Below, one piece after another: positions 1-6,808 of a stretch of 15,054 nt of DNA (the stretch's first letter is position 1; each line of letters begins with the position of its first letter). The notes under the pieces are model-generated. The model was not told the DNA's origin. It worked only from the letters and a program-made list of their open reading frames with translations, and did not search any database. Position numbers and translations under genes: made by a program. The DNA comes from JAFAHD01 sp035654355. GTDB lineage: Bacteria > Vulcanimicrobiota > Vulcanimicrobiia > Eremiobacterales > Eremiobacteraceae. The stretch spans positions 1-15,054 of the forward strand of contig DASRXC010000070.1 in NCBI GenBank assembly GCA_035654355.1. The letters run 5' to 3'.

Positions 1-33
1 CGACTTAACAAACTGATTCTGCTTTGGACGCAT
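1..33 (-). CDS. Start of an unidentified gene running off the left edge (partial)
   Basis: An ATG at base 33 on the minus strand opens a frame that reads MRPKQNQFVKS to the window edge without a stop. A strong Shine-Dalgarno sequence GAGGAG (minus strand of 42-47) sits 8 bases upstream of the ATG, which is what supports calling a start here. It follows the glycine-rich exported protein on the same strand with about 73 bases between them, so it may be the next gene of the same cluster. Eleven residues are too few to identify a family; the N terminus does not look like the usual start of NusA, the common downstream partner of rimP. Confidence 0.45.
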   Translation of the reverse strand, partial: MRPKQNQFVKS

Positions 34-106
34 ACGTCACGCTCCTCAGAGGGAAGAGCTGAAGTCGACCCTTTATTTTTCCCCGCCGACCCCTGCTAAA
101 ACGTTG

Positions 107-691
107 TCACCTGGGACTGGCAAGCGTCAAGGGCGCCGACAGCTGGACAGAAACCTCTGATCCTTCCGGCACGGTGATATCCTTTTTATTGTTGGACGCT
201 AGCAAGAACCCGCCCGCGACGCCGATCGCGCCACCTGCATTGGTCCCTACCATCTTTCCGATCCAGTTTCCGACGAGCATGCCCGCAAGTGCGCCCGCGG
301 CGCCGTACAGCACGTTGGGACCCTGCTTTGGCGCGATCTTCGAAATCGCGGCTTGCATCGGCAAACGCTGGGTCGCGCCGGCCAACAAAATACTGTCGAC
401 CGTGAGCTCGAGCTCGGGATTGCGCCCCTGCCCAGCCTTTTGGACCTTTGTGACATGGCCGTAGATCTTCGATCCCTGAAGCGATGCCCCGCCGCTTGGA
501 TACGGCTGCGTGACAAGCAATGAAATCGGCTGGCCGACGTACGCGGATTTCGTGTTCAACGAAAGATTGAGCGTCGTGTGCAGCGTCGTGCCTGATGGAA
601 TCGTGCCGGCGCTCGCTTGCAGCGGCAAAGACGCCGCGGCGATGAAGGCTGCAAACGTGGCGACTGCTTTACGCGCACTCGGTGTTTCCAT
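107..691 (-). CDS. Exported glycine-rich (glycine-zipper-like) protein of unknown function
   Basis: This 194-aa protein begins with a Sec-type signal peptide (about residues 1-28, hydrophobic core at 10-25, plausible cleavage after ASA). A small beta-rich domain follows (about 30-120), starting IPSGTTL and containing GSKIYGHVTKV, a pattern seen in exported proteins described as having an 'IPAGT...G.V' layout. Residues 129-165 are a Gly/Ala-rich hydrophobic stretch with repeated GxxxG spacing (GALAGMLVGNWIGKMVG), like glycine-zipper segments that pack in or on membranes. The tail (171-190) reads DITVPEGSEVSVQLSAPL. The start was chosen because ATG 691 has GGAGG 9 bases upstream and begins the signal peptide; the longer open frame upstream is shadow sequence over rimP. 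It lies 55 bases after rimP on the same strand. Export is likely; no function is assigned. Confidence 0.8.
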   Translation of the reverse strand: METPSARKAVATFAAFIAAASLPLQASAGTIPSGTTLHTTLNLSLNTKSAYVGQPISLLVTQPYPSGGASLQGSKIYGHVTKVQKAGQGRNPELELTVDSILLAGATQRLPMQAAISKIAPKQGPNVLYGAAGALAGMLVGNWIGKMVGTNAGGAIGVAGGFLLASNNKKDITVPEGSEVSVQLSAPLTLASPR

Positions 692-706
692 TGCTTCCAG
701 CCTCCG

Positions 707-720
707 ACCGCGTACGCGGT
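707..720. promoter_or_regulatory. Perfect 14-bp palindrome directly before the ribosome binding site of the glycine-rich protein gene
   Basis: ACCGCGTACGCGGT reads the same on both strands. It lies between the rimP stop (747) and the next start (691), one base upstream of that gene's GGAGG (701-705). As DNA it could be an operator for a dimeric regulator; as RNA it could form a 5-bp stem with a GTAC loop beside the Shine-Dalgarno sequence. A chance palindrome in GC-rich DNA is also possible. Confidence 0.3.
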
Positions 721-746
721 GACGTTGGTGAGACGTTCTTGCTCGG

Positions 747-1259
747 CTACCTTTTCCGGCTCCGTGCGCGCTTCGAGGCGTTTTCTCCCGCGCGCTTGAG
801 GTCAGAAGCCGGGTCGTACACCAGGTTCGCGCGCTTGACGGCCGCGTACGGGATGTCGACCATACCGGCATAACGGTCGGCGATGCGCACCTTCTCTTCG
901 TCTGCCTCCTGGATCGTGCCGGAGAACTCAACTCGGTTGGCGATGCGCAGGCGCGTGATGATGCGCGCTTCGCGTCCGGCGAAACGCCGATAGTGCGCCG
1001 GCAGCAGCAGCGGGCGGTCCACGCCGGCTGACGCGACTTCGATCGTGTACGATCCGGCGCTGTCACCAAGCGCTTCTGCGCGACGGTCGATCGCGTGCGA
1101 AATCCGCTCGCACAAGACCGTATCGACGCCGCCCTCGCGATCGATCGTCATCCACAGCGCGAACGCGCCGCGCTCGCGCCGCACGCCGGAGCTCAACACT
1201 TCTACGTCCGGAAAGTCGGAACGCACGGCGGCGAGCACCGACTCAAAGCGGTCGATCAT
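747..1259 (-). CDS. rimP: Ribosome maturation factor RimP
   Basis: The 170-aa product is a cytoplasmic assembly factor that in known bacteria binds the 30S subunit and helps its maturation. The family signature is clear: the beta-strand ALWMTIDREGGVD followed by the helix with CERISHAID, then SYTIEVASAGVDRPLLLPAHY (residues about 72-92, compare the usual YtLEVSSPGldRPL..p.hf), then the SH3-like C-terminal domain with FSGTI, VDIPYAAVKRANLV. The C terminus ends in a basic tail (KRARSRKR). Length is close to the usual 150-170 aa. The only in-frame ATG that fits is 1259; it overlaps the pxpA stop as ATGA, and no strong Shine-Dalgarno is seen, so translation probably depends on coupling to pxpA. 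Unusually, nusA and infB are not downstream; a glycine-rich exported protein gene follows. Confidence 0.9.
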   Translation of the reverse strand: MIDRFESVLAAVRSDFPDVEVLSSGVRRERGAFALWMTIDREGGVDTVLCERISHAIDRRAEALGDSAGSYTIEVASAGVDRPLLLPAHYRRFAGREARIITRLRIANRVEFSGTIQEADEEKVRIADRYAGMVDIPYAAVKRANLVYDPASDLKRAGENASKRARSRKR

Positions 1260-1987
1260 GATGCTTCGGGCGGCGCGAAGGCGTAGCCCGCATCGCGCAA
1301 CGCGGTACGCACCGCACGCGCGATCGCGGCCGCGTTGGGCGTATCGCCATGGATGCAGATCGTGCGCACTCGATCGCTGCGCGCCAACGCCAGCGCTTGT
1401 TCGGCGGCGCGCGCTGGATCGTCGAACACAGCCCCCGGCTTCGAGCGAGACTGCAGCGAGCCATCCGGCTCGTAGGCGCGGTCGCAAAACCCCTCACCCA
1501 CGGTCGTCAGGCCTTCGGCGTTGCCGGCTGCGATCAGCGCACTATTCGGCAATCCGACGAGCACGAGGTGCGGATCAAACCGCGCAACGGCGCGCGCAAT
1601 CGCTTGTGCGAGCGGTGCATCTTTCGCGGCGTCGTTGTATAACGCGCCGTGCGGCTTGACGTGATGAAGTGCGGCACCGTTCGCTTTGGCGATACCTGCG
1701 AGCGCGGCGATCTGATACAAAACGGCGGTCTCGATGTCGCGCGTGCTGATCTCCATGCTGCGCCGGCCGAACCCCGCGAGGTCTGGGTATGACGGGTGCG
1801 CCCCGATCGCCACGTTGCGCTTCGCCGCTGCCGCGACTGTCGCGTCGATGGTGGACGGATCGCCTGCGTGAAAACCGCACGCGATGTTGGCCGAGCTGAC
1901 GAGGTCGAGCAGTTCGGCATCATCGCCCATGCGCCACGCCCCGTACGATTCACCCATGTCGCAATTGAGATCGATCGTCTTGGCCAC
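1256..1987 (-). CDS. pxpA: 5-oxoprolinase subunit A (LamB/YcsF family)
   Basis: This 243-aa cytoplasmic protein is the PxpA component of the prokaryotic ATP-dependent 5-oxoprolinase, which together with PxpB and PxpC opens 5-oxoproline (pyroglutamate) to glutamate. Motifs in order: IDLNCDMGES at the N terminus, SANIACGFHAGDP, GAHPSYPDLAGFGRR, HHVKPHGALYND, EGFCDRAYEPDGSL and ICIHGDTPNA near the C terminus. These are the standard conserved LamB/YcsF blocks and the length matches E. coli PxpA (about 244 aa). No ATG lies near the conserved N terminus; the GTG at 1987 gives VAKTIDLNCD and has GAGGG about 8 bases upstream. It starts one base after the pxpC stop and ends in a 4-base ATGA overlap with rimP, so it sits in the middle of a coupled operon. 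Confidence 0.95.
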   Translation of the reverse strand: MAKTIDLNCDMGESYGAWRMGDDAELLDLVSSANIACGFHAGDPSTIDATVAAAAKRNVAIGAHPSYPDLAGFGRRSMEISTRDIETAVLYQIAALAGIAKANGAALHHVKPHGALYNDAAKDAPLAQAIARAVARFDPHLVLVGLPNSALIAAGNAEGLTTVGEGFCDRAYEPDGSLQSRSKPGAVFDDPARAAEQALALARSDRVRTICIHGDTPNAAAIARAVRTALRDAGYAFAPPEAS

Positions 1988-1988
1988 G

Positions 1989-3002
1989 TCAAACGCCCTC
2001 GTGGAAGCCCGCGCCCAGGCTGTCGGCCACCGGATGCAAGGAGCGCAACGCCGCAACGCGCTCGGTGCGAGCGCGTGCGCCATCGACCGGGGAAACCACA
2101 ACGAAGCGGATTCGGTCGCCCGGACGCGCCTGGCCCGCTAGCGGAGTGTCGGCGGCGATAATGCACGCGACCGTCGCATAGCCGCCAGTCGTTTGGTGTT
2201 CGGCCAGCAGCACGACCGGTGTTCCGGCATTCGTGATTTGCACGCACCCGGCGAACGCACCCGCTGAGATGATATCCGTCGTCCGTTCGAGCGGCAAAGC
2301 GTCTCCCTCGAGTTGAATCCCTTGACGTGTCGAACGGCTTGAAATTCCATACGCTTGGCCAAGAAAAGCGTCCCAGGCACGCTCAGAGAGAGCAGTCCTA
2401 TGCAACCCGGGCAAGATGCGGAGAATAACCTCGGCGCCCCATGCGGGAATCGACGCCGGCGCGTATACTAATGTAGGAAGATTTGCAGCGGCGGCAGCGA
2501 CGGGCGCGCTGGGAAGTGCTCGGGGATCGTGCAGCGGCAAAGAATCGCCTTCGCGCAGCGGCCGCCCTTGATGACCCCCAAAGCCGGCTCCGGTGTCGGT
2601 CGCCGCGCTGCCGAGGACGAGCGGCACTTGGATCCCGCCGTCGATGGCGAGATACGATCGCGCGCCGCGATCAGAGTTGCCAATTTCGATGACCGCTCCA
2701 TCGGCGACATCGTGGGAGCGCCAACGGAGCGCGTTCACGCCGTCGATCGTCAGCGTTGCGTCTGCGCCGGTGACGGCGATGCGCGCCGCACCGTGCACTT
2801 TGAATTGCGTGCCGGTCAGCGTCGTCTCGATCACGGCGGCGTCGCTATTGCCGACGAGCATATTCGCGGCGGTCGCGCTATACCAATCGCACCAGCCTGA
2901 GGGCGACACGCCGAAGCGCGCGACGTCACGCCTTCCCGCATCCTGCACGGTGCTCAGCGCACCCGGCGCGAGCACGCGCAGGCGTCTCGCTCCGCTTACC
3001 AT
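1989..3002 (-). CDS. pxpC: 5-oxoprolinase subunit C (biotin-dependent carboxyltransferase/KipA family)
   Basis: The 337-aa product belongs to the KipA/YbgK family (carboxyltransferase domain, subdomains C and D) and is the PxpC subunit of 5-oxoprolinase. It begins with LRVLAPGALSTVQDAGR, followed by GVSPSGWCDWYSATAANMLVGN and AVIETTLTG (about residues 32-65), typical of this family. Further on it has SYLAIDGGI, QGIQLEGDAL, and the family's late block LLAEHQTTGGYATVACII followed by GQARPGDRIRF. The length is as expected (about 310-340 aa). The ATG at 3002 overlaps the end of pxpB by 7 bases, which supports this start and indicates translational coupling. It probably forms a PxpB-PxpC complex, as in the fused eukaryote-like and allophanate hydrolase relatives; the complex itself is inferred from the family. 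Confidence 0.95.
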   Translation of the reverse strand: MVSGARRLRVLAPGALSTVQDAGRRDVARFGVSPSGWCDWYSATAANMLVGNSDAAVIETTLTGTQFKVHGAARIAVTGADATLTIDGVNALRWRSHDVADGAVIEIGNSDRGARSYLAIDGGIQVPLVLGSAATDTGAGFGGHQGRPLREGDSLPLHDPRALPSAPVAAAAANLPTLVYAPASIPAWGAEVILRILPGLHRTALSERAWDAFLGQAYGISSRSTRQGIQLEGDALPLERTTDIISAGAFAGCVQITNAGTPVVLLAEHQTTGGYATVACIIAADTPLAGQARPGDRIRFVVVSPVDGARARTERVAALRSLHPVADSLGAGFHEGV

Positions 3003-3682
3003 GAGACCTCGGCGAGCGCATCGCTCTCGTGTGCAACACGACGAAACCGAACTTCGTCACCCGGCGCGAACAACGACGGCATCTCGTGCGCAGGATCGAA
3101 GAGCGCCGCTCGCGTCGTGCCGAGCAAACGCCAACCGCCCGGCGAGGATCTCGGATAGATTCCGCACTGTCCGCCCGCGATCGCCACGCTGCCCGCCGGT
3201 ACGCGGTCGCGCGGCGATGCCAGCCGCGGTAATGACAGAGCTTCAGGCAACCCGAGCAGATACGGAAAGCCCGCCAGAAACCCGAGAAACGCAACATGGA
3301 ATTGCGCGGCGCACAACGCCTTGACGTAGTCGTCGGACCGCAAGCCGACGGCATGCGCGGTCGCATCGAGATCGATGCCGTGCTCATCGCCGAAGAGCAC
3401 GCCAACCGTGATCTGCCGCGGACGCAACTCGATGCTGCGCCCGCCGTCGTCGACGGCTCCGTGCAGCGTCGCCAGCGCGATCGCCATTTCCAGCTCGCGC
3501 GGATCGAAGCGGACGAGGACCGAGGCATAGGCAGGAACGACGTCGAGGGCCTTGCTCCCAAAGCGTTCGCGTGCCAATGCGCTCACCTGCCAGACGCGCC
3601 GGACGGTGGCTTCGTCGATGCGTTCGCCCAGCACGGCGATCACGGCGCTGTCGCCATAAGGCTGCACGGTCATCGCGCACAT
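2996..3682 (-). CDS. pxpB: 5-oxoprolinase subunit B (KipI family)
   Basis: The 228-aa product is the PxpB/KipI subunit (carboxyltransferase subdomain A/B) of 5-oxoprolinase. Visible signatures are YGDSAVIAVLGERID near the N terminus, VPAYASVLVRFDP, and the long family block containing FLGFLAGFPYLLGLPE, PRDRVPAGSVAIAGGQCGIY and SSPGGWRLLGTT, ending with FAPGDEVRFRRV. The ATG at 3682 gives MCAMTVQPYGD; a second in-frame ATG at 3673 (MTVQPYGD) is also possible. GAGGG lies 13 bases before the first ATG, which slightly favours it. It is the first gene of the cluster pxpB-pxpC-pxpA-rimP, and its start faces the YyaL-like gene with only 44 bases between, so the promoter must lie in that gap or inside the neighbouring gene. 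No obvious -10/-35 pair was seen there. Confidence 0.93.
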   Translation of the reverse strand: MCAMTVQPYGDSAVIAVLGERIDEATVRRVWQVSALARERFGSKALDVVPAYASVLVRFDPRELEMAIALATLHGAVDDGGRSIELRPRQITVGVLFGDEHGIDLDATAHAVGLRSDDYVKALCAAQFHVAFLGFLAGFPYLLGLPEALSLPRLASPRDRVPAGSVAIAGGQCGIYPRSSPGGWRLLGTTRAALFDPAHEMPSLFAPGDEVRFRRVAHESDALAEVSW

Positions 3683-3726
3683 GGTCGAATGGTTTCCCTC
3701 ATCGCACTGCCGAAGGCACGGCGCCC

Positions 3727-5502
3727 ATGGCCACGTTGCATTTCTCTCCACGTCCGAACCGCGCTTCTGAGATCCACTGGCGCCAGTGGGGCGCTGACGC
3801 GTTCGCGGACGCGCAGGCGGAAAGTAAGCCGCTGCTGCTCGCGATCTCCGCTGTTTGGTGCCACTGGTGCCACGTGATGGACGAAACCTCGTATTCCGAC
3901 CCTGCGGTCATCGATCTCATCAACGAGCGGTTCGTGCCGGTCCGCGTCGACAACGATCAGCGCCCCGACGTCAACGCACGCTACAACATGGGCGGCTGGC
4001 CGACAACTGCCATCCTATCGCCTGAGGGCGAGATTTTGCGAGGCGGCACGTACATACCGCCTGATTCGATGGTGCCGTTCCTACGGCAGGTCAGCGACCT
4101 CTACGCAGACCCGGCAAATCGCTTGGAGTTCGCGCGCCGCATCGCCGAGCTCAAGGTCAAGCGCGCAGCTAACAAAACGACTCCCGAGGGCGAGCTTGAT
4201 CCGCAAGCGCCGGCGGCTGTCGTGGGCGCCGCCTCCGAAGCCTTTGACGACGACTTCGGCGGGTTCGGGAGCGAGCCTAAGTTCCCGCACGTCGATCTGC
4301 TCCATCTGCTGCTGGACGTCTACGCCCGCTCCGGCGGCGGACGCATCCAGACGATGGTGCAGATGAGCCTACGCGGCATGGCGGGCGGGGGAATGTACGA
4401 TCATGTCGAGGGCGGATTTTTCCGCTACTCGACGACGCGCGATTTTAGCGTCCCCCATTTCGAGAAAATGCTCGAAGATCTGTCGGGCCTGCTTTATGCC
4501 TGTGCGCGCGCATCCGTGCTTTTCGGCGATGAAGCCTTGGGGCGCATCGCGATCGACACGAAGTCATACATGGACCGTGTGTTGTGGCAGCCGGAACGCC
4601 ACGGATACGGCGGCAGCCAAGACGCCGACGAAGACTATTACCGGCTCGGAAAAGATGGGCGCGCGAATGCGACGGCACCGTACGTTGATACCACGATCTA
4701 CACATCGTGGAACGCACAAGCGGCGCTCGCTCTCATTGCGAGCGGTCCACTGCTCGCCGCGCAAGACGTCGATCCGTCGGAATGGACCGCTCGCGGGCTT
4801 GAGATCCTCGACCGGCTCTGGTCGACGATGCTGCTCGAGGGTCTTATGGCGAGGTTTTTCGACGGCGCGCCGCAGATCCGCGGGCTGCTCGGCGATCAGG
4901 CATGGAGCGCGTGGGCGGCGCTGGCGGCGCTTACTGCTACAGACGATCAAAAATGGCTGGACCGAGCGTCTGCGCTGGTCAAGGCCACAGATGTTCTCTA
5001 CGATGACGGAACTGGGACGTATCGCGACCGCCTGCCGGAAGATGATCCGGGACGGCTGGGCGACCCCGTCGCGCCCCTGCCCGAAAACTCGCTGATGGCG
5101 CGCGTGCTCCTCGCGATCCACGCGATCACCGGCGGACAAGAGCCCGCCGACCGCGCGCGCTCTGTGCTCGCGCGCATCGCGAAGACGTCGACGCGCATGG
5201 GAATCTTCGCTGCGCCGTACGCCAGCGCGGTCCTCGATCTCAACGACCCGCCCTTCGACATCAAGATAGCGGGCGATGCCGGCGATGCGCGCACGCGCGC
5301 GCTGCGGGACCAACTGCGGCGTGTCGCCGCGCCGCCGTTACGCATCTTTCCACTGTACGGCGAAAGTGAATTTCCAAGCGCGCGCGGCGGCGACCGCGAG
5401 CCGGAAGCTCTCGTATGCCGAAACTCGACGTGCTTCGCGCGCGAACGCGACGCCGCCGGCGTTCTTGCCGCTATCGCACGCGCGCGATCGGCTGCGCCTT
5501 AA
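3727..5502 (+). CDS. YyaL/SSP411-like protein with N-terminal thioredoxin fold (DUF255) and alpha/alpha-barrel C-terminal part
   Basis: This 591-aa protein carries the DUF255/Thioredox_DsbH layout. An N-terminal thioredoxin-like domain has the paired-cysteine motif WCHWCHVMDETSY (W44 to Y56), followed by RFVPVRVDNDQRPDVN and GGWPTTAILSPEGE. The long C-terminal part has FGGFGSEPKFPHVDLLHLLL, GGMYDHVEGGFFRYS and VPHFEKMLED, as in the (alpha/alpha)6 glycosidase-like portion, and ends with a second Cys pair in CRNSTC. No signal peptide is seen, so it is probably cytoplasmic. It is shorter than the 650-700 aa common in the family; the usual block between RPDVD and GGWP is partly missing and the N terminus is short. 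ATG 3727 is preceded by GAAGG about 10 bases upstream. Biochemical function of the family is poorly known; redox or sugar-related roles have been suggested. Confidence 0.88.
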   Translation: MATLHFSPRPNRASEIHWRQWGADAFADAQAESKPLLLAISAVWCHWCHVMDETSYSDPAVIDLINERFVPVRVDNDQRPDVNARYNMGGWPTTAILSPEGEILRGGTYIPPDSMVPFLRQVSDLYADPANRLEFARRIAELKVKRAANKTTPEGELDPQAPAAVVGAASEAFDDDFGGFGSEPKFPHVDLLHLLLDVYARSGGGRIQTMVQMSLRGMAGGGMYDHVEGGFFRYSTTRDFSVPHFEKMLEDLSGLLYACARASVLFGDEALGRIAIDTKSYMDRVLWQPERHGYGGSQDADEDYYRLGKDGRANATAPYVDTTIYTSWNAQAALALIASGPLLAAQDVDPSEWTARGLEILDRLWSTMLLEGLMARFFDGAPQIRGLLGDQAWSAWAALAALTATDDQKWLDRASALVKATDVLYDDGTGTYRDRLPEDDPGRLGDPVAPLPENSLMARVLLAIHAITGGQEPADRARSVLARIAKTSTRMGIFAAPYASAVLDLNDPPFDIKIAGDAGDARTRALRDQLRRVAAPPLRIFPLYGESEFPSARGGDREPEALVCRNSTCFARERDAAGVLAAIARARSAAP

Positions 5503-5515
5503 TCGTCCCGCGCGC

Positions 5516-5544
5516 CAGACGCAGAAAAAGTTTTTTTCTACAAT
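5516..5544 (+). promoter_or_regulatory. Weak promoter candidate after a T-rich tract, upstream of the orphan gene
   Basis: In the 165-base gap after the YyaL-like gene, TACAAT (5539-5544) is one mismatch from a -10 box. CAGACG lies 17 bases upstream and keeps only the central GAC of a -35. Just before it, five A residues and seven T residues (5524-5537) form a small A/T inverted repeat that could instead help end transcription of the upstream gene. The call is weak. Confidence 0.2.
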
Positions 5545-5667
5545 CTGTTTCGGCGAGACGAGGAAAAATCCGAGCGCCTGGCAGAACCGGGGACACTTCG
5601 CACAACCGACGTTGGCCTACAAGCGGTTGTGGTTCATCTTCTTTAATCGGTTTCCGGAGGCTGCACC

Positions 5668-6282
5668 GTGCTGCAAGAATTGCGAATCGACGTCGACGCC
5701 AACGACATTCGCTGCTCGATACGCGAGCGTTTACGCGAATACGATGACGGCGGACGCGAAGCTCGCAGCAATGCAGAGCGCGCCGACAATGCGTGGCGCG
5801 TCGTACAAAATCTTTTAGCCGAAGAACTCGCCGAGCTCAATGACGGTTTGGCGATCGATGCGAAAATCACCGAAAAGGATCGCCTTGCGTTACCCGACGG
5901 AAGCCAGGCCATCGACATCGTCTACCGGGATCAGAAGTTCTCCATCGTCCGGCCCAAGGACAAGCGCCACCTGGCGCTGGTCGACCCCACCGCCGGCCAC
6001 CTGCCCATCGAGAACCTCGGCAGCAAGCTCTTTGTGGCTGGAGAGCCCATCGCGGCGGGCCTCCTGCGGGCCATCAACCGCCTCGTCGAGCGGGCCACAG
6101 CCGGGGTGAACAGCCATCCCAAGGATGACTCCCACTACATGGCGCTCGAGCTGCCGGCAGCCAGCGCCGCCAAGATCGAGGCTGCGCTCAACCTTGCGCG
6201 CGAGAACGGCTATCGCTTTGTCGAGTCCTACCGCGGCCAAAGCAAAACGCGCCGCGTGTTTCTTTTTGAGCGGCTCGCGTAA
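5668..6282 (+). CDS. Hypothetical protein of unrecognised family, 204 aa
   Basis: The GTG at 5668 has an ideal Shine-Dalgarno, GGAGG at 5656-5660 with 7 bases of spacing, so the gene start is well supported. The product has no signal peptide or membrane segment. The N-terminal part (about residues 1-75) is charged and helix-prone (SIRERLREYDDGGREARSN, QNLLAEELAELNDG). The middle and C-terminal parts look globular alpha/beta: IDIVYRDQKFSIVRPKDKRH, LVDPTAGHLPIENLGSK, and a closing block with AALNLARENGYRFVESYRG and FLFERLA. I do not recognise a family. Codon use in about 5925-6200 (GCC, CCC, CTG, AAG, GAG favoured) differs from the two ends of the gene (GCG, GCA, GAA, mixed third positions), suggesting either different constraint or recombination. 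It stands alone on the plus strand after the YyaL-like gene, with a convergent gene downstream. Confidence 0.8.
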   Translation: MLQELRIDVDANDIRCSIRERLREYDDGGREARSNAERADNAWRVVQNLLAEELAELNDGLAIDAKITEKDRLALPDGSQAIDIVYRDQKFSIVRPKDKRHLALVDPTAGHLPIENLGSKLFVAGEPIAAGLLRAINRLVERATAGVNSHPKDDSHYMALELPAASAAKIEAALNLARENGYRFVESYRGQSKTRRVFLFERLA

Positions 6283-6379
6283 GATTTTCGGCGTTCTGAA
6301 CTAACTGCCAGATTCTTCCGAATCAGCATCGGCGTGCCGACGCGGACGCGAGCAGGCGCGCGTTGAAAGCGTTATGCCG

Positions 6380-6730
6380 TCAGGAGCGCGGTGTGACGTT
6401 CTTGATCGGCGCGTCGCCGGATGGCGGTCGCCACGACGCAGTTGCTGCGTCGACGCCGACATTCGATTGATGCTCGCGGACAATCGCCGCCGGGCACAAT
6501 TTGACGAACAGCGTCACGAGCAACGCGAGCAGCGCGATGTCGTCGATCGGGCCCAGCAAAGGCACATCGCCGATCAGGTCGACGGGCGACACGATGACGA
6601 TCGCCGCTACCGCCGCAGCTAGTTTGAGCAGCGGCGAAACGCGCTCGTCAAGGAAGAGGCGCGATGCGAGCAGCGCGGTTTTTGGGAATTGCAGCGCCCA
6701 TCGCGCTGCAGCGACTAATGACAAGGCCAT
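6380..6730 (-). CDS. DUF1232 (YkvA-like) small membrane protein
   Basis: The 116-aa product contains the DUF1232 signature VSPVDLIGDVPLLGPIDDIALL (residues about 47-68), which in this family lies between or beside two hydrophobic segments; here hydrophobic stretches run about 35-50 and 65-80. It is expected in the cytoplasmic membrane, and the function of the family is unknown. The last 30 or so residues (SNVGVDAATASWRPP and onward) are outside the domain and look unstructured. ATG 6730 is the first start after an in-frame stop. A GGAGG lies 15 bases upstream, farther than ideal, and a perfect TATAAT lies just beyond it. The gene is convergent with the orphan gene and divergent from the FAD oxidoreductase gene, with 78 bases between the two starts. 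Confidence 0.8.
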   Translation of the reverse strand: MALSLVAAARWALQFPKTALLASRLFLDERVSPLLKLAAAVAAIVIVSPVDLIGDVPLLGPIDDIALLALLVTLFVKLCPAAIVREHQSNVGVDAATASWRPPSGDAPIKNVTPRS

Positions 6731-6756
6731 GATGATACGGGGGATCCTCCGCCTTC

Positions 6757-6762
6757 ATTATA
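6757..6762 (-). promoter_or_regulatory. Consensus -10 box upstream of the DUF1232 gene
   Basis: The minus strand reads TATAAT here, a perfect -10 hexamer, 26 bases before the ATG at 6730. The best -35 match at 18 bases spacing is GCAACA (6781-6786), only three of six positions. A transcript from here would start near base 6750 and have a short leader. On the plus strand the same region contains TATACA, so it may also serve the divergent gene at 6809, but less convincingly. Confidence 0.45.
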
Positions 6763-6808
6763 CACGACGCTTTATGAGAATGTTGCGGGACAACCACGGG
6801 GTGCACCT

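Noticed and set aside
691..1069. N-terminal extension of the glycine-rich exported protein frame upstream of ATG 691
   Set aside because: It overlaps the rimP coding sequence in another frame, is Arg/Ser-rich shadow-like sequence, and would bury the signal peptide inside the protein.
1260..1487. Longer rimP start reaching into pxpA
   Set aside because: The extension is Arg/Ala/Cys-rich shadow sequence over pxpA, and RimP homology starts at the ATG at 1259.
5523..5539. A5/T7 inverted repeat as an intrinsic terminator of the YyaL-like gene
   Set aside because: The stem would be A-U only, and the nearest GC element (CGTC/GACG, 5504-5521) pairs over just 4 bp with a 10-base loop.
6283..6379. 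Small inverted repeats (GATTC-TTCC-GAATC at 6311-6324, TCGG-CGTG-CCGA nearby) as a terminator between convergent genes
   Set aside because: Stems are only 4-5 bp and there is no T tract; this is too weak to call.
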